Positions 15,958 through 24,930 are shown, counted from the stretch's first letter. The stretch: DNA of 64,000 nucleotides from Bacteroides fragilis (GCF_002849695.1 NZ_CP018937.1:3038001-3102000), one strand, 5' to 3'. Numbers and translations: made by a program. The notes: generated from the sequence alone by a model not told the origin.

Positions 15958-16990
15958 AAGGTTTCAGTTCCCAGGTATCGTCAAAGTAAGAACTCGAACC
16001 ACTGCCACCCGTCGCAACAATACCCCGGGTCCCGGTAGAGAAGCAAACAGCATGAATACGGGTACTTCCTTCAAACGCCGTCAGGTCGTCACCTTCCCAA
16101 AGATCGGTTGCCGGATCATAAATCCAATAATTCGAATAATAGCTTCCTCCGGCAGTGGAACCCAGAGTCAGATAAGCTTTTCCATCGATCACAAAACTGA
16201 CTCCATAGGAACGGACAATAGATGTATAGTCATCATCGTAATCATCATCACTCGTATTGGCGATGTCTCTCAGTTGTGTCCAAGGTGTAGCAGCGGAAGG
16301 GTCGAAGCACCAGAAGTCCGATACATCGGAATTATTGTTCTGCCCTCCGCAGACATAAGCTTTCCCGTCGATGACAAATGCCGTACCTCCCTGACGCTTT
16401 TGTCCTCCGAAACCATTCACGATAGTCCATTGTGAACCGGCTGCGGCAGTAGGGTCGAAACGATAAAAGTCCTTCAGGTAATTATCGTTGTAACCGGTTC
16501 CCACATAACCATAATTATCAATCCCGAAGCCAAGGGCATAATAGCGGGCTCCTCCCTTGAAGTCGTCCATCTGCCTCCAACTATTCGTTTCCGGATTATA
16601 CTCCCACGTATCGGACAGGTATTTCTGATCGGGATTGTATCCGGTAGTGACATACCCTTTGCTACCTACCGAGAAGCCGGTGGCAGCATTGCGGACCGTA
16701 CCGGGCATATCGGCACGCTGAGTCCACCAGTCATTGTCGATATCATATTCCCAGGTATCGGCGAGCCGGGTCGTTTTTCCGTTATAGCCTCCGCAGATGT
16801 ACCCTTTATTACCAATGGTGAAACCGGCAGCATCGGTCCGTGCTACCCCGTCAAAGTCCGAACGCCGGTACCATACTCCGGCCGTATAGGAAGCATCTTC
16901 CGTACAGGCACACAAACAAAAGAGTATGGCACAAAGCACCAATACTCCGGACGCGGACTTACTCGCTACAGTTTTTTCTATTCCAGTCAT
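15938..16990 (-). CDS. Kelch-repeat lipoprotein
   Basis: A 350-residue protein with a signal peptide ending in FCLCAC; the lipid-bearing Cys is near residue 29. Residues about 40-345 contain six kelch-type repeats, each with a GF/V-IGxKGYVxxGYN strand pattern (for example AAGFTIGNKGYICGGYNGKT, ATGFSVGSKGYVTTGYNP) followed by WEYDPxxNxW. They predict a six-bladed beta propeller at the outer membrane. Propellers bind proteins or glycans; no catalytic residue of galactose oxidase is apparent. It is the first gene of an operon with DUF4907 and is transcribed away from the DUF4270 gene. Confidence 0.85.
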   Translation of the reverse strand: MTGIEKTVASKSASGVLVLCAILFCLCACTEDASYTAGVWYRRSDFDGVARTDAAGFTIGNKGYICGGYNGKTTRLADTWEYDIDNDWWTQRADMPGTVRNAATGFSVGSKGYVTTGYNPDQKYLSDTWEYNPETNSWRQMDDFKGGARYYALGFGIDNYGYVGTGYNDNYLKDFYRFDPTAAAGSQWTIVNGFGGQKRQGGTAFVIDGKAYVCGGQNNNSDVSDFWCFDPSAATPWTQLRDIANTSDDDYDDDYTSIVRSYGVSFVIDGKAYLTLGSTAGGSYYSNYWIYDPATDLWEGDDLTAFEGSTRIHAVCFSTGTRGIVATGGSGSSSYFDDTWELKPYEYEEE

Positions 16991-17027
16991 TCTTTTATTC
17001 TGTTTTTTAATCGTTAATTACTGACCG

Positions 17028-17035
17028 CAAATGTA
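17028..17035 (-). promoter_or_regulatory. -7 box of the kelch operon promoter
   Basis: The reverse strand reads TACATTTG, matching TAnnTTTG. Predicted start near 17021, about 31 nt before ATG 16990. Confidence 0.55.
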
Positions 17036-17185
17036 GACGACATCAGTAAGGGTGAAAAAAAGGATCGACTAACAGGCACATTCTCTCTACCAACCAAAAT
17101 GCAGTCGATAAATCATTCCGGTTAGTCGATAGTTTTTTAACAGGGAAGAGAAATCGACTTCTTTTGCGGCAAAATTATCCGATTA

Positions 17186-18511
17186 ATGAAACAGAAAACC
17201 TTATCATTTTTATTCATCACTCTTTTAATATCCCTCCTTGCCTCTTGCCGGGACGAACTGTCGACAGTAGGAGGCAAATGGGTGGAAAGTTCCCTGCGGA
17301 CGGTGCAGACCGATACTTGCACGGTCCGCATCAACACTATCCTTAGTGATTCTCTTGCCACATCGGGCGACACAGTCTGCCAGATAGGAACCATTGACGA
17401 TCCTGTCTGGGGCAAAATAAAAACCGCTTTCTATGCAGAATATGACGTACCGGGAGTTTCATTCAGCGAAGACGCAGATTATGGTTTCGATTCCATTACC
17501 ATCCGGTTCTACTCTTCGGGCAACTATCTGGGAGATACTCTGAATCCGCAACGCATCTCACTGCACAGCCTCTCAGAAAATCTGTCGCTGGACGAAGGAT
17601 ACTTGTATAGTAAATCGACAGTGGCTTACCACGCCACTCCCTTAGCTTCGTTCACCTTCACTCCCACTCCGGGCGAAACCACCCGGGAACACGAAATCCG
17701 CCTCCCCGACGAATGGGGACTCGAGTGGTTCGAACGTTTCCAAAACGGATCACGCGAGATGGAGTCACAAGAATACTTCCGCGACTATTTCAAAGGCATT
17801 GCATTCATTCCCGAAGAGGGAGGAAGTTGTATCAACGGTTTTATGGTGAATGATTCAAGCCTGTGCATCACACTTTATTATCACCAAACGAAAACAGACG
17901 CAACGGAACTGTCCGCCAGTTTCCCGGCCAACAGCGACTTGAGATTCAACCAAGTCAGTTGTGACCGTAGCCGGACAGCCCTCTCCTCCTTACAAAGCGG
18001 AATCAATAACGGGCTTCCTTCAGAAAAGTCCGACCACCAGGCCTACCTGCAAGGACTGACGGGAATGTATCTCAACATTGACTTCCCATTCCTCAATGAC
18101 TTGCGAGCCGAAGGCAAACTGGTAACTATCGAAAGTGCGCTCCTCCGCCTTTACCCGGTAAAAGGGACGTATGGCGAACGGTATCCTCTCCCCGAATCGC
18201 TGACACTATATACAGCCGACGAAAACAATATAACGGAAGATGTCGTGACGGATATTTCAGGCAGTTCGGTACAAACCGGAAGTCTGGTAACGGACGAAAT
18301 GATGGGAGAAGAGACCTATTACTCTTTCGATATTACCTCTTTCCTGCAAAGCAATCTGGGGACGGTGGGATACAACCGGAAAATCCTTCAGCTGATGCTT
18401 CCGGACAATTTGTTTTTCACCACCCTGAGTGGAGTCGTATTCGGAGATGCCGGCCATCCGGACAGTAGCCCCGTGAAACTAACCATACTTTATAAAACAT
18501 ATAACCCATGA
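17186..18511 (+). CDS. DUF4270 family lipoprotein
   Basis: A 441-residue lipoprotein; signal peptide with lipobox SLLASC (Cys at about residue 19) followed by RDELSTVG. The DUF4270 features are present: an early strand-rich part (RTVQTDTCTVRINTILSDSL, then GTIDDPVWGKIKTAFYAEY), many beta strands, a GMYLNIDFPFLNDL segment and a terminal region of the VVFGDAGHPDSSPVKLTI sort. Family members are outer-membrane-associated in Bacteroidetes and of unknown role. The stop overlaps the start of the next gene (ATGA at 18508-18511), so both are translated together. Divergent from the kelch-DUF4907 operon. Confidence 0.82.
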   Translation: MKQKTLSFLFITLLISLLASCRDELSTVGGKWVESSLRTVQTDTCTVRINTILSDSLATSGDTVCQIGTIDDPVWGKIKTAFYAEYDVPGVSFSEDADYGFDSITIRFYSSGNYLGDTLNPQRISLHSLSENLSLDEGYLYSKSTVAYHATPLASFTFTPTPGETTREHEIRLPDEWGLEWFERFQNGSREMESQEYFRDYFKGIAFIPEEGGSCINGFMVNDSSLCITLYYHQTKTDATELSASFPANSDLRFNQVSCDRSRTALSSLQSGINNGLPSEKSDHQAYLQGLTGMYLNIDFPFLNDLRAEGKLVTIESALLRLYPVKGTYGERYPLPESLTLYTADENNITEDVVTDISGSSVQTGSLVTDEMMGEETYYSFDITSFLQSNLGTVGYNRKILQLMLPDNLFFTTLSGVVFGDAGHPDSSPVKLTILYKTYNP

Positions 18512-19713
18512 AAAGACAGCTGATTCTACTGCTTACGCTTTGTCACTCTACCTTATTAATATATAGTCAGAACACAACCAACTCCCCTACATCCATGTTC
18601 GGCCTGGGCGAACTTTCGACCGGAGAAGGCGGACAGTACGCCGGACTGGGCGGAGCGGGAATCGCCCTGCAAAGCTATAACTTCCTGAATACTGCCAATC
18701 CTGCCTCACTTACCGCCATCGAAGGACAACGTTTCCTGATAGACACCGGACTGATGGGAGCATACAAAATCTACACCCAAACCGGAACAAACAATCATTC
18801 GGTAGTGGGAAACCTGAATAACCTCAGCATCGGTTGCCGTCTCACTCCCCATTGGTACGGGGCTGTATTTATGGCACCGGTCAGCAGTATGGGATACGCT
18901 ATCACACTGGATCAGGACATCACGGGAAGCGGAAATTCCACCGTATCATCACTTTTTGAAGGAGAAGGGGGGCTATCTAAAATGGGTATCAGTACCGCCT
19001 ACCGCCTTTTCAAAGGTTTCTCTGTCGGTGCCAATCTTTCGTACGTGACCGGAACCACCAAACAAACAGAGACTCAGGGAAGTCTCAGTGTGGAAGAGAG
19101 TTCTTACAAGCATGCTTTTTATGTCGATTTCGGCGTGCAATACAAGTTTTCCCTAAATAGGGACAAGTCCATTGTAGCAGGGCTTGTATACGGGTACTCA
19201 CAAGATCTGGCACAAGACAACAACCTGTCGGTGAGCAGTTCGTCGAGCAGCGAGTCGATTGATGAAAGCCAACGTTATGTGCGCCAATGCCTCCCGCAGT
19301 TTATCGGGGCGGGATTATCATACAATAGCCTCCGCTGGATGCTGACAACCGAATACAAATATACGGATTGGAGCCGCATGAAGTCTTCAAAAAGCAACGT
19401 CCGCTTCGAAAACCAACACCGGTTATCGGCAGGTATGGCCTACACAGCAGGCAATATCTACCGCAATCCGGTGAAACTGTTACTCGGAGCGGGCGTCAAC
19501 AATTCATATATGGTCATCCAGAAGAAGAAAGCAACCAACTACTACATCAGTGCAGGAAGCAACTTCACTCTCTATAACGGAAATGTCCTCTCGTTAGGAG
19601 TGAAATACAGTGATCAACTCCATCTGCCCAACGGTATGCAACGGGAACAAGGGCTGGCACTCTTCTTCAACTTTACCTTCTCGGAACGGACATACCGGGC
19701 GAAAATACAATAG
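18508..19713 (+). CDS. Outer-membrane beta-barrel protein
   Basis: A 401-residue protein with a signal peptide (about 1-20, ending IYSQ). The mature N-terminus (PTSMFGLGELSTGEGGQYAG, then LGGAGIAL and NPASLTA) resembles the plug-like start of FadL/OmpP1-type barrels in Bacteroidetes, where small Gly-rich segments precede the first strand. Alternating strands continue to the C-terminus (LALFFNFTFSERTYRAKIQ). It probably forms a 12-14 strand barrel acting as a channel or as a surface anchor for the DUF4270 lipoprotein encoded immediately upstream with a 4-bp overlap. The substrate is unknown. Confidence 0.8.
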   Translation: MKRQLILLLTLCHSTLLIYSQNTTNSPTSMFGLGELSTGEGGQYAGLGGAGIALQSYNFLNTANPASLTAIEGQRFLIDTGLMGAYKIYTQTGTNNHSVVGNLNNLSIGCRLTPHWYGAVFMAPVSSMGYAITLDQDITGSGNSTVSSLFEGEGGLSKMGISTAYRLFKGFSVGANLSYVTGTTKQTETQGSLSVEESSYKHAFYVDFGVQYKFSLNRDKSIVAGLVYGYSQDLAQDNNLSVSSSSSSESIDESQRYVRQCLPQFIGAGLSYNSLRWMLTTEYKYTDWSRMKSSKSNVRFENQHRLSAGMAYTAGNIYRNPVKLLLGAGVNNSYMVIQKKKATNYYISAGSNFTLYNGNVLSLGVKYSDQLHLPNGMQREQGLALFFNFTFSERTYRAKIQ

Positions 19714-19714
19714 A

Positions 19715-20173
19715 CTAATCACGGAACACTTCTTCCTGCTTCAGAACGTAAGCATCGGCCAAAGCACCGGTAGCAGGTTGTTTCTCATTGTTCAGCATCA
19801 CCAGGCTGCCCTCCTGCACCTTAAAGTAAGAGACTTCGCCTCCTTTTTCAGTAAGTGTCAGCAGATTGTCTTTTACCGTGAATGTGCCGGTTTCATCAAA
19901 CTCGGCATCTTTGCGGTCAATGTAAAGCCAGTGATATGTATAAGTGCGGTCCTTTTTCAGGGTCAGAGTCAGTTCTATACCCGGACAATCGGCAGCCGGA
20001 ATCGTACCTTTGTAAACTCCATAGTAATCGAGAGAGGTTTCGGCAGTGTGCATATCTACCACTTGGGTGGTATCGTTACCCGCTGCAGACACATCGGCTT
20101 TCTTCGCATTTGTACAACCTACGGCAGTTAAAGTGATGAATGCTACTGCCATCCAATAAAGATTCTTTTTCAT
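19715..20173 (-). CDS. NlpE N-terminal-domain lipoprotein
   Basis: A 152-residue lipoprotein (lipobox AVGC, Cys about residue 20). The mature part carries the NlpE/CutF N-terminal signature: DYYGVYKGTIPAADCPGIEL, the strands LTLKKDRTYTYHWLY, GTFTVKDNLLTL and a final YVLKQEE. The expected CxxC of E. coli NlpE is absent; only one Cys (in AADCPG) remains. In E. coli NlpE reports surface contact and lipoprotein or copper stress to Cpx; Bacteroides lacks Cpx, so the role here is open. It is monocistronic, divergent from the C1B peptidase gene and ends 2 bp past the barrel gene. Confidence 0.82.
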   Translation of the reverse strand: MKKNLYWMAVAFITLTAVGCTNAKKADVSAAGNDTTQVVDMHTAETSLDYYGVYKGTIPAADCPGIELTLTLKKDRTYTYHWLYIDRKDAEFDETGTFTVKDNLLTLTEKGGEVSYFKVQEGSLVMLNNEKQPATGALADAYVLKQEEVFRD

Positions 20174-20213
20174 CGGTTTAAGTTTTTATAAATGAAACAT
20201 TAAAATATGATAG

Positions 20214-20261
20214 CAAAGATAGGCGTTCATTTCCATATTTAAGGATATTCAGCTATCTTTG
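20214..20261. promoter_or_regulatory. Divergent -7 boxes for the NlpE-like and peptidase genes
   Basis: CAAAGATA at 20214-20221 reads TATCTTTG on the reverse strand and serves the NlpE-like gene (ATG 20173). TATCTTTG at 20254-20261 on the plus strand serves the peptidase gene (ATG 20293). Both fit TAnnTTTG and stand about 32-41 bp before their starts. Confidence 0.65.
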
Positions 20262-20292
20262 TCGCATAAATATTAATAAAAACGACATAATA

Positions 20293-21477
20293 ATGAAAAA
20301 GACAATCCTCCTGGCCGCTTTAGGCTTGATCAGTCTGAGCGCATTGGGCAAAGACAAACCAAAAGAAGAAGGCTTCGTTTTCACGACAGTGAAAGAAAAC
20401 CCGATTACATCCATCAAAAACCAGAATCGTTCAAGCACTTGCTGGAGCTTCTCGAGCCTCGGCTTCCTCGAATCGGAACTGCTCCGTACGGGAAAAGGCG
20501 AATACGATCTTTCTGAAATGTTCGTTGTACACCACACAATGGTTGACCGCGCCGTTAACTATGTCCGCTATCATGGCGACAGCTCCTTCTCTCCGGGCGG
20601 AAGCTTCTATGACATCATGTTCTGTATGAAAAACTACGGACTTGTTCCGCAAGAAGCCATGCCGGGAATCATGTATGGTGACTCACTGCCCGTTCACAAC
20701 GAACTGGATGCAACAGCGGAAGGTTATGTAAACGCCATTGCCAAAGGCAAACTGAAGAAACTGACTCCGGTATGGAAAAAGGGTCTTTGCGCCATCTATG
20801 ACACTTACCTCGGACAATGTCCGGAGAACTTCACTTACAAAGGTAAAGAATATACTCCGATGACTTTTGCACAGTCTCTGGGTTTGAATCCGGACGACTA
20901 TGTATCTCTGACTTCATACACACACCACCCCTTCTATTCACAGTTTGCCATCGAAATTCAGGACAACTGGCGCAACGGATTGTCATACAACCTGCCGCTT
21001 GACGAATTCATGGCTGTAATGGACAATGCTGTAAAAAACGGATACACGTTCGCATGGGGTAGTGACGTCAGCGAAGAAGGATTTACCCGTGACGGCATCG
21101 CTGTAATGCCGGACGCAGCCAAGGGTGCTGAACTGACAGGTTCGGATATGGCCCGCTGGACCGGAATGACCGCCGCCGACAAACGCAAAGAACTGACTTC
21201 AAAGCCACTGCCGGAAATTAAAGTTACTCAGGAAATGCGCCAGACGGCTTTCGATAACTGGGAAACAACCGATGACCACGGAATGATTATCTACGGTATC
21301 GCCAAAGATCAGAACGGAAAAGAATACTTTATGGTGAAAAACTCTTGGGGCACTAATAACAAGTACAAAGGTACCTGGTATGCTTCTAAAGCTTTCGTTG
21401 CTTACAAGACTATGAATATTCTGGTTCACAAAGATGCGCTTCCTAAAGATATCGCAAAGAAACTGGGAATCAAGTAA
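20293..21477 (+). CDS. pepC: C1B family cysteine aminopeptidase (bleomycin-hydrolase-like)
   Basis: A 394-residue peptidase of the papain superfamily. The catalytic Cys lies in SIKNQNRSSTCWSFSSLGF (about residues 39-57), the His in TTDDHGMIIYGIA (about 331) and the Asn in FMVKNSWG (about 353). The spacing and the shorter propeptide-free layout fit C1B aminopeptidases. Residues 1-19 look like a signal peptide (LLAALGLISLSALG), so unlike cytoplasmic PepC of lactic bacteria this form is probably periplasmic. It would trim amino acids from peptides. It is monocistronic, with its own promoter and a following hairpin. Confidence 0.88.
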   Translation: MKKTILLAALGLISLSALGKDKPKEEGFVFTTVKENPITSIKNQNRSSTCWSFSSLGFLESELLRTGKGEYDLSEMFVVHHTMVDRAVNYVRYHGDSSFSPGGSFYDIMFCMKNYGLVPQEAMPGIMYGDSLPVHNELDATAEGYVNAIAKGKLKKLTPVWKKGLCAIYDTYLGQCPENFTYKGKEYTPMTFAQSLGLNPDDYVSLTSYTHHPFYSQFAIEIQDNWRNGLSYNLPLDEFMAVMDNAVKNGYTFAWGSDVSEEGFTRDGIAVMPDAAKGAELTGSDMARWTGMTAADKRKELTSKPLPEIKVTQEMRQTAFDNWETTDDHGMIIYGIAKDQNGKEYFMVKNSWGTNNKYKGTWYASKAFVAYKTMNILVHKDALPKDIAKKLGIK

Positions 21478-21498
21478 GAAATTACAAGTTACAGAGCC

Positions 21499-21550
21499 AC
21501 GGGCTGTAGTCTGCAAGGTGTAATCCACTTGTAGATTACAGCCCGTTCTT
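21499..21550. terminator. Bidirectional hairpin between pepC and the LytTR gene
   Basis: A 19-nt arm beginning ACGGGCTGTAG at 21499 pairs with an arm ending TTACAGCCCGT at 21546 (two wobble mismatches), then TTCTT. It lies between convergent genes. Confidence 0.65.
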
Positions 21551-21568
21551 ATGACCTGTCACCCGACC

Positions 21569-22306
21569 TTAACTGCTGATACAAATCTTGTTGATATATT
21601 CTGTAAACCTCTCCTTATAATTGTCGCCGACAGGTATGTATATATTCTTATTAAAAATGATGCGCAACCGTGAGACCTCCGTTATTTTCCGAAGATTGAC
21701 GATATAGGAGCGATGTACCCTCATAAACATTTCTTGCGGCAGACGCTCTTCCAGTTTTCTCATACTCAGCAGAGTGACTACCGGCTTATCCGCCATATTC
21801 GTGTAAATGCGCACATACTCGCTCATGCCTTCGATATAACAAATATCCGCCACATTGATACGGATAATCCTGGATTCGGACTTCACAAACAACGAACCGT
21901 CCCGTTCCAGCAAATCCGATTCTGCCCCTCCCCCGTAATCCTGCAAATGATACTCAAACTGCCTGCGTGCCTTGTCCGCCGCCTTCAGGAGATCCTGAAA
22001 CTCGAACGGCTTCAACAGATAGTCCACCGCATCCACTTTAAAACCTTCAACAGCATATTCTGGATAGGCGGTAGTAAACACAATCAGAGGTTTCACTACC
22101 AATGAACGCACCAGATCGAGTCCGTTCAGGTCCGGCATATGAATATCGACGAACATCAAGTCGACTTCTTCTTCAGAAAGCACCTGCATGGCACCGAAAG
22201 CATCCTGACAGGAAGCAATTAGTTGCAGGAAAGGGACACGTGAAATATAACCTACCAATTGTTCAAGCGCCAACGGCTCGTCATCAATAGCAATGCATTT
22301 TATCAT
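21569..22306 (-). CDS. LytTR-family response regulator
   Basis: A 245-residue response regulator. Receiver domain at about 1-118: acidic start CIAIDDE, phosphoacceptor Asp in LMFVDIHMPDLNG (about residue 55), the conserved Thr in VFTTAYPEYA and the Lys in DYLLKPFEF. LytTR DNA-binding domain at about 145-240: the stretch FVKSESRIIRINVADICYIE, then MRVHRSYIVNLRKI. Genes of this type bind paired imperfect repeats upstream of a few targets. It overlaps the sensor kinase gene by 4 bp (ATGA) and is therefore its partner. Targets are not evident; the neighbouring SusC locus is a candidate only by proximity. Confidence 0.92.
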   Translation of the reverse strand: MIKCIAIDDEPLALEQLVGYISRVPFLQLIASCQDAFGAMQVLSEEEVDLMFVDIHMPDLNGLDLVRSLVVKPLIVFTTAYPEYAVEGFKVDAVDYLLKPFEFQDLLKAADKARRQFEYHLQDYGGGAESDLLERDGSLFVKSESRIIRINVADICYIEGMSEYVRIYTNMADKPVVTLLSMRKLEERLPQEMFMRVHRSYIVNLRKITEVSRLRIIFNKNIYIPVGDNYKERFTEYINKICISS

Positions 22307-23424
22307 AACAAAGGAATGATTAATAAAACGTTAAAACTACCCTCGCGCTCGTTAATAGACAGGGTATAGTCCTGCCCGAACAAAAGCCTCAACCGCTTAC
22401 GGACATTTTCCAATCCGATGCCATGATTCTGTTCACCGGATTTTCCCCAATTGCTGTTGGAACAGCGAAACGCAAGTTTCCCATCTTCTACAGTCATGGC
22501 AACCCGTATGAACGACTCTTTCTGATAACTCACTCCATGCTTAAATGCATTCTCTACAAAAGAGATAAAGAGTAAAGGCGGTATCTGTACTTTTGGTATT
22601 TCGCCGGGCATGTCGCACATGATGCAAACCTTATCGGTATAACGAAGCTTCATCAAGGTAATATAGTTATCAAGAAACTGTATCTCACGCGAAAGCAAAA
22701 TCGTTTTATTACTTGCTTCATAAAGCACATAACGCATCAGTTTAGAGAGTTCGACAATGGTCTTCTTGGCTTTCCCGGCATCCATATCGACCAGTGCATG
22801 AATGTTGTTGAGCGTATTCATAAAAAAATGCGGATTGATCTGATACTTCAGATATTGCAATTCCGATTGCAGGTGCTGGTGTTCCAACTCTTTCAGTGCC
22901 TCTTCATCCCGCATGGACTTGAATAGAAGCTTGATAGCCACATTGAACCCCACCACCAGCAAAGCCAGTGAGAAACGTCCAAAAAGATAGCCCGGCAAAG
23001 GATAAGGCCCCTGCCGGAGCGGATCTATCACTCGCTTGGGCATGGGTGGTTGAGACGAATGTTCTTCATAAATATAACCGGGAGGAACGGGCATCGGGTT
23101 GTTGAACTGCCTGTGCCTCGGTCGGCTGAAGGAGGGATATAAGAAAAAAAGCAGAACAATGACTCCTATCAATGAAAATCCATAGTACCAATATCGCTTC
23201 CGAAGCAACAATCGGGGGGCGAGTAAATAGTTGTTCACTACAAAAAGCAGAAAAAAGGGTAATGTCAACAGCCATGCCACCCGTATGGTCTGCCAGCTGA
23301 AAGTATGTATCGAACTAATGGATGAAAACAGATAGTCACCCACCAACGGTACGAAGATGACAGTCAGCCAGATGACGAGATAAACCACCTGCTCCAGTAA
23401 TTGCTGCTTATTAATCTGTTTCAT
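22303..23424 (-). CDS. LytS-type membrane sensor histidine kinase
   Basis: I choose ATG 23424 (MKQINKQQLLEQ), which begins just before the first membrane helix; an ATG at 23457 adds 11 residues. The 373-residue product has four membrane segments (about 15-35, 44-64, 72-91 and 150-172) with a proline-rich periplasmic loop between the third and fourth. The His_kinase domain has the phosphoacceptor in YQINPHFFMNTLNNIHALV (about 214-232). The ATPase domain has SFVENAFKHGV and GIGLENVRKRLRLLFG. It phosphorylates the LytTR regulator encoded downstream. The signal is unknown. Confidence 0.9.
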   Translation of the reverse strand: MKQINKQQLLEQVVYLVIWLTVIFVPLVGDYLFSSISSIHTFSWQTIRVAWLLTLPFFLLFVVNNYLLAPRLLLRKRYWYYGFSLIGVIVLLFFLYPSFSRPRHRQFNNPMPVPPGYIYEEHSSQPPMPKRVIDPLRQGPYPLPGYLFGRFSLALLVVGFNVAIKLLFKSMRDEEALKELEHQHLQSELQYLKYQINPHFFMNTLNNIHALVDMDAGKAKKTIVELSKLMRYVLYEASNKTILLSREIQFLDNYITLMKLRYTDKVCIMCDMPGEIPKVQIPPLLFISFVENAFKHGVSYQKESFIRVAMTVEDGKLAFRCSNSNWGKSGEQNHGIGLENVRKRLRLLFGQDYTLSINEREGSFNVLLIIPLL

Positions 23425-23620
23425 TATGATAAAGTCTTTCTGAAGATTAGTCCACAAAAATACCCCCTTTTGCCATACCCGACAAAAGAACTCGACAAAG
23501 AGGGACGTTTTGACGATAAAGCATGGTAAATCATGAACTTCCCTTTTCTCCGCCGGTGCATTTATTCGTTACCCTGAAAAGATCAATGCCCTTCAGCCAC
23601 GAATTTTGCCAGTAATTACC

Positions 23621-23628
23621 TATCTTTG
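23621..23628 (+). promoter_or_regulatory. -7 box before the small barrel gene
   Basis: TATCTTTG matches TAnnTTTG and lies 29 bp before ATG 23657. No good -33 element. Confidence 0.5.
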
Positions 23629-23656
23629 CAGCCCGAAAAAATAATCCGCCATTTTA

Positions 23657-24337
23657 ATGAAGAAATTAGCCATACTTGCAGCTTTCATCTTTTGCCCCTT
23701 TGCCATACAGGCACAAGAAGTATTTATCAATGTCGACCTGGTAAGCAGTTACATCTGGCGTGGAATGAAGAATGGAAATGCTTCCGTACAGCCTACTCTC
23801 GGCGTAGAGTGGAAAGGATGGACCCTATCGGCATGGGGATCGACAGAATTCAGAAACGAGAATAATGAAATAGACCTTACGCTAGAGTATGAATATAAAA
23901 ACCTCCAACTGTGCCTTAATAACTACTTTTACCAAAGTGAAGACGAACCATTCAACTATTTCCACTATACTCCCCGCACCACAGGTCACACCTTTGAAGC
24001 AGGAGCTGTCTATACCATTAGTGAAAGTTTCCCGTTATCGTTGGCCTGGTATACCACCTTTGCCGGAAACGATTACCGGGAAAATGAAAGACGTGCCTGG
24101 TCCAGTTATTGCGAACTCAGCTATCCATTCACTGTAAAGGGAGTAGACCTGGCTGTCGAAGCCGGGTTCACCCCATGGGAAGGAGAATACGCTAATAAAT
24201 TTAATGTAGTTAATGTCGGACTTTCGGCTACCCAAACATTGAATATTTCATCCGGATTCACTCCATCTGTTTTTGGTAAACTGATAGCTAATCCATACGA
24301 AAACCAACTCTATTTTGTTTTCGGAATAAGTTTGTAA
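23657..24337 (+). CDS. Small outer-membrane barrel protein, function unknown
   Basis: A 226-residue exported protein with a signal peptide (1-20, cleavage after IQA). The mature part is strand-rich with aromatic girdles: DLVSSYIWRGMKNGNASVQP, WKGWTLSAWGSTEFRNE, and a terminal LYFVFGISL. The opening VSSYIWRG is shared by a group of small barrel proteins (TorF-like) in Proteobacteria and Bacteroidetes with no proven role. It is monocistronic, divergent from the LytS/LytTR pair. A fragment of a paralogue follows at 24361. Confidence 0.7.
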   Translation: MKKLAILAAFIFCPFAIQAQEVFINVDLVSSYIWRGMKNGNASVQPTLGVEWKGWTLSAWGSTEFRNENNEIDLTLEYEYKNLQLCLNNYFYQSEDEPFNYFHYTPRTTGHTFEAGAVYTISESFPLSLAWYTTFAGNDYRENERRAWSSYCELSYPFTVKGVDLAVEAGFTPWEGEYANKFNVVNVGLSATQTLNISSGFTPSVFGKLIANPYENQLYFVFGISL

Positions 24338-24360
24338 TGGAATATTCAAACTGAATCAAC

Positions 24361-24432
24361 GTCATAAACTTCGGACATTCAACCACAAAAACATTGAATA
24401 TTTCATCGAGATTCACACCTCTTTTCTCATAA
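24361..24432 (+). pseudogene. 3' fossil of a tandem paralogue of the small barrel gene
   Basis: In frame from 24361, the sequence reads VINFGHSTTKTLNISSRFTP then LFS and stop (TAA 24430-24432). The intact gene just upstream has VVNVGLSATQTLNISSGFTP at the matching place. Nineteen bases (AAACATTGAATATTTCATC) are identical at 24234-24252 and 24389-24407. The rest of the second gene is missing. Confidence 0.7.
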
Positions 24433-24722
24433 CTGACAGATCGTTACGACATATAGAATCCTATTTTGACTCACTCTCTAGCCCAACACATACAGAGCTA
24501 TCATACAATAAATTAACTAAAGAAAAAATAATAAAACACAGATTATTCCTAACAGAACTTGATTACTGTAAAGCGTTTATTATCACAGGTATGCGCATTT
24601 ACGCACAGCTCTTCTTTTATTGTGAATAGCTTTGTAGACAGAGATAAAAGATTGAAGTGGCTGTTGTTCTACTAAATGACGATTATCATGTTTGGTATTT
24701 AGTTTTTATGACAACTGAAGAC

Positions 24723-24805
24723 TTTTGCATCCTCTCTGTCTACCCTGACATATATCGAAGAGTACTCTTCGATATTGTTCCGGAAGGAGCGTAGAGGATG
24801 CAAAA
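24723..24805. repeat. Nested inverted repeats upstream of the SusC gene
   Basis: Outer arms TTTTGCATCCTCT (24723-24735) and AGAGGATGCAAAA (24793-24805) are perfect inverses. In their centre lies a perfect 24-bp palindrome, ATATCGAAGAGT/ACTCTTCGATAT (24752-24775). The element stands about 60-140 bp before the likely SusC promoter; without a T-run it is more likely a regulator site than a terminator. Confidence 0.8.
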
Positions 24806-24861
24806 TATTCGGTTAGAATGAAAAAAACTTTGTGATTATTATCTATTTTTAAAATAATCGC

Positions 24862-24869
24862 TATATTTG
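24862..24869 (+). promoter_or_regulatory. Probable -7 box of the SusC-SusD operon
   Basis: TATATTTG fits TAnnTTTG; the predicted start near 24876 gives a leader of about 195 nt. No -33 TTTG at the normal spacing, so activation by a regulator is likely. Confidence 0.5.
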
Positions 24870-24930
24870 CATCATTGTTAATCTAAAAAACAAAAAATAT
24901 TCTATCCTTTTTAATACATTATAAAATGTG

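Noticed and set aside
19715-20173. Copper-resistance function for the NlpE-like lipoprotein
   Set aside because: The CxxC expected for that role is missing, and no Cpx or copper genes are nearby.
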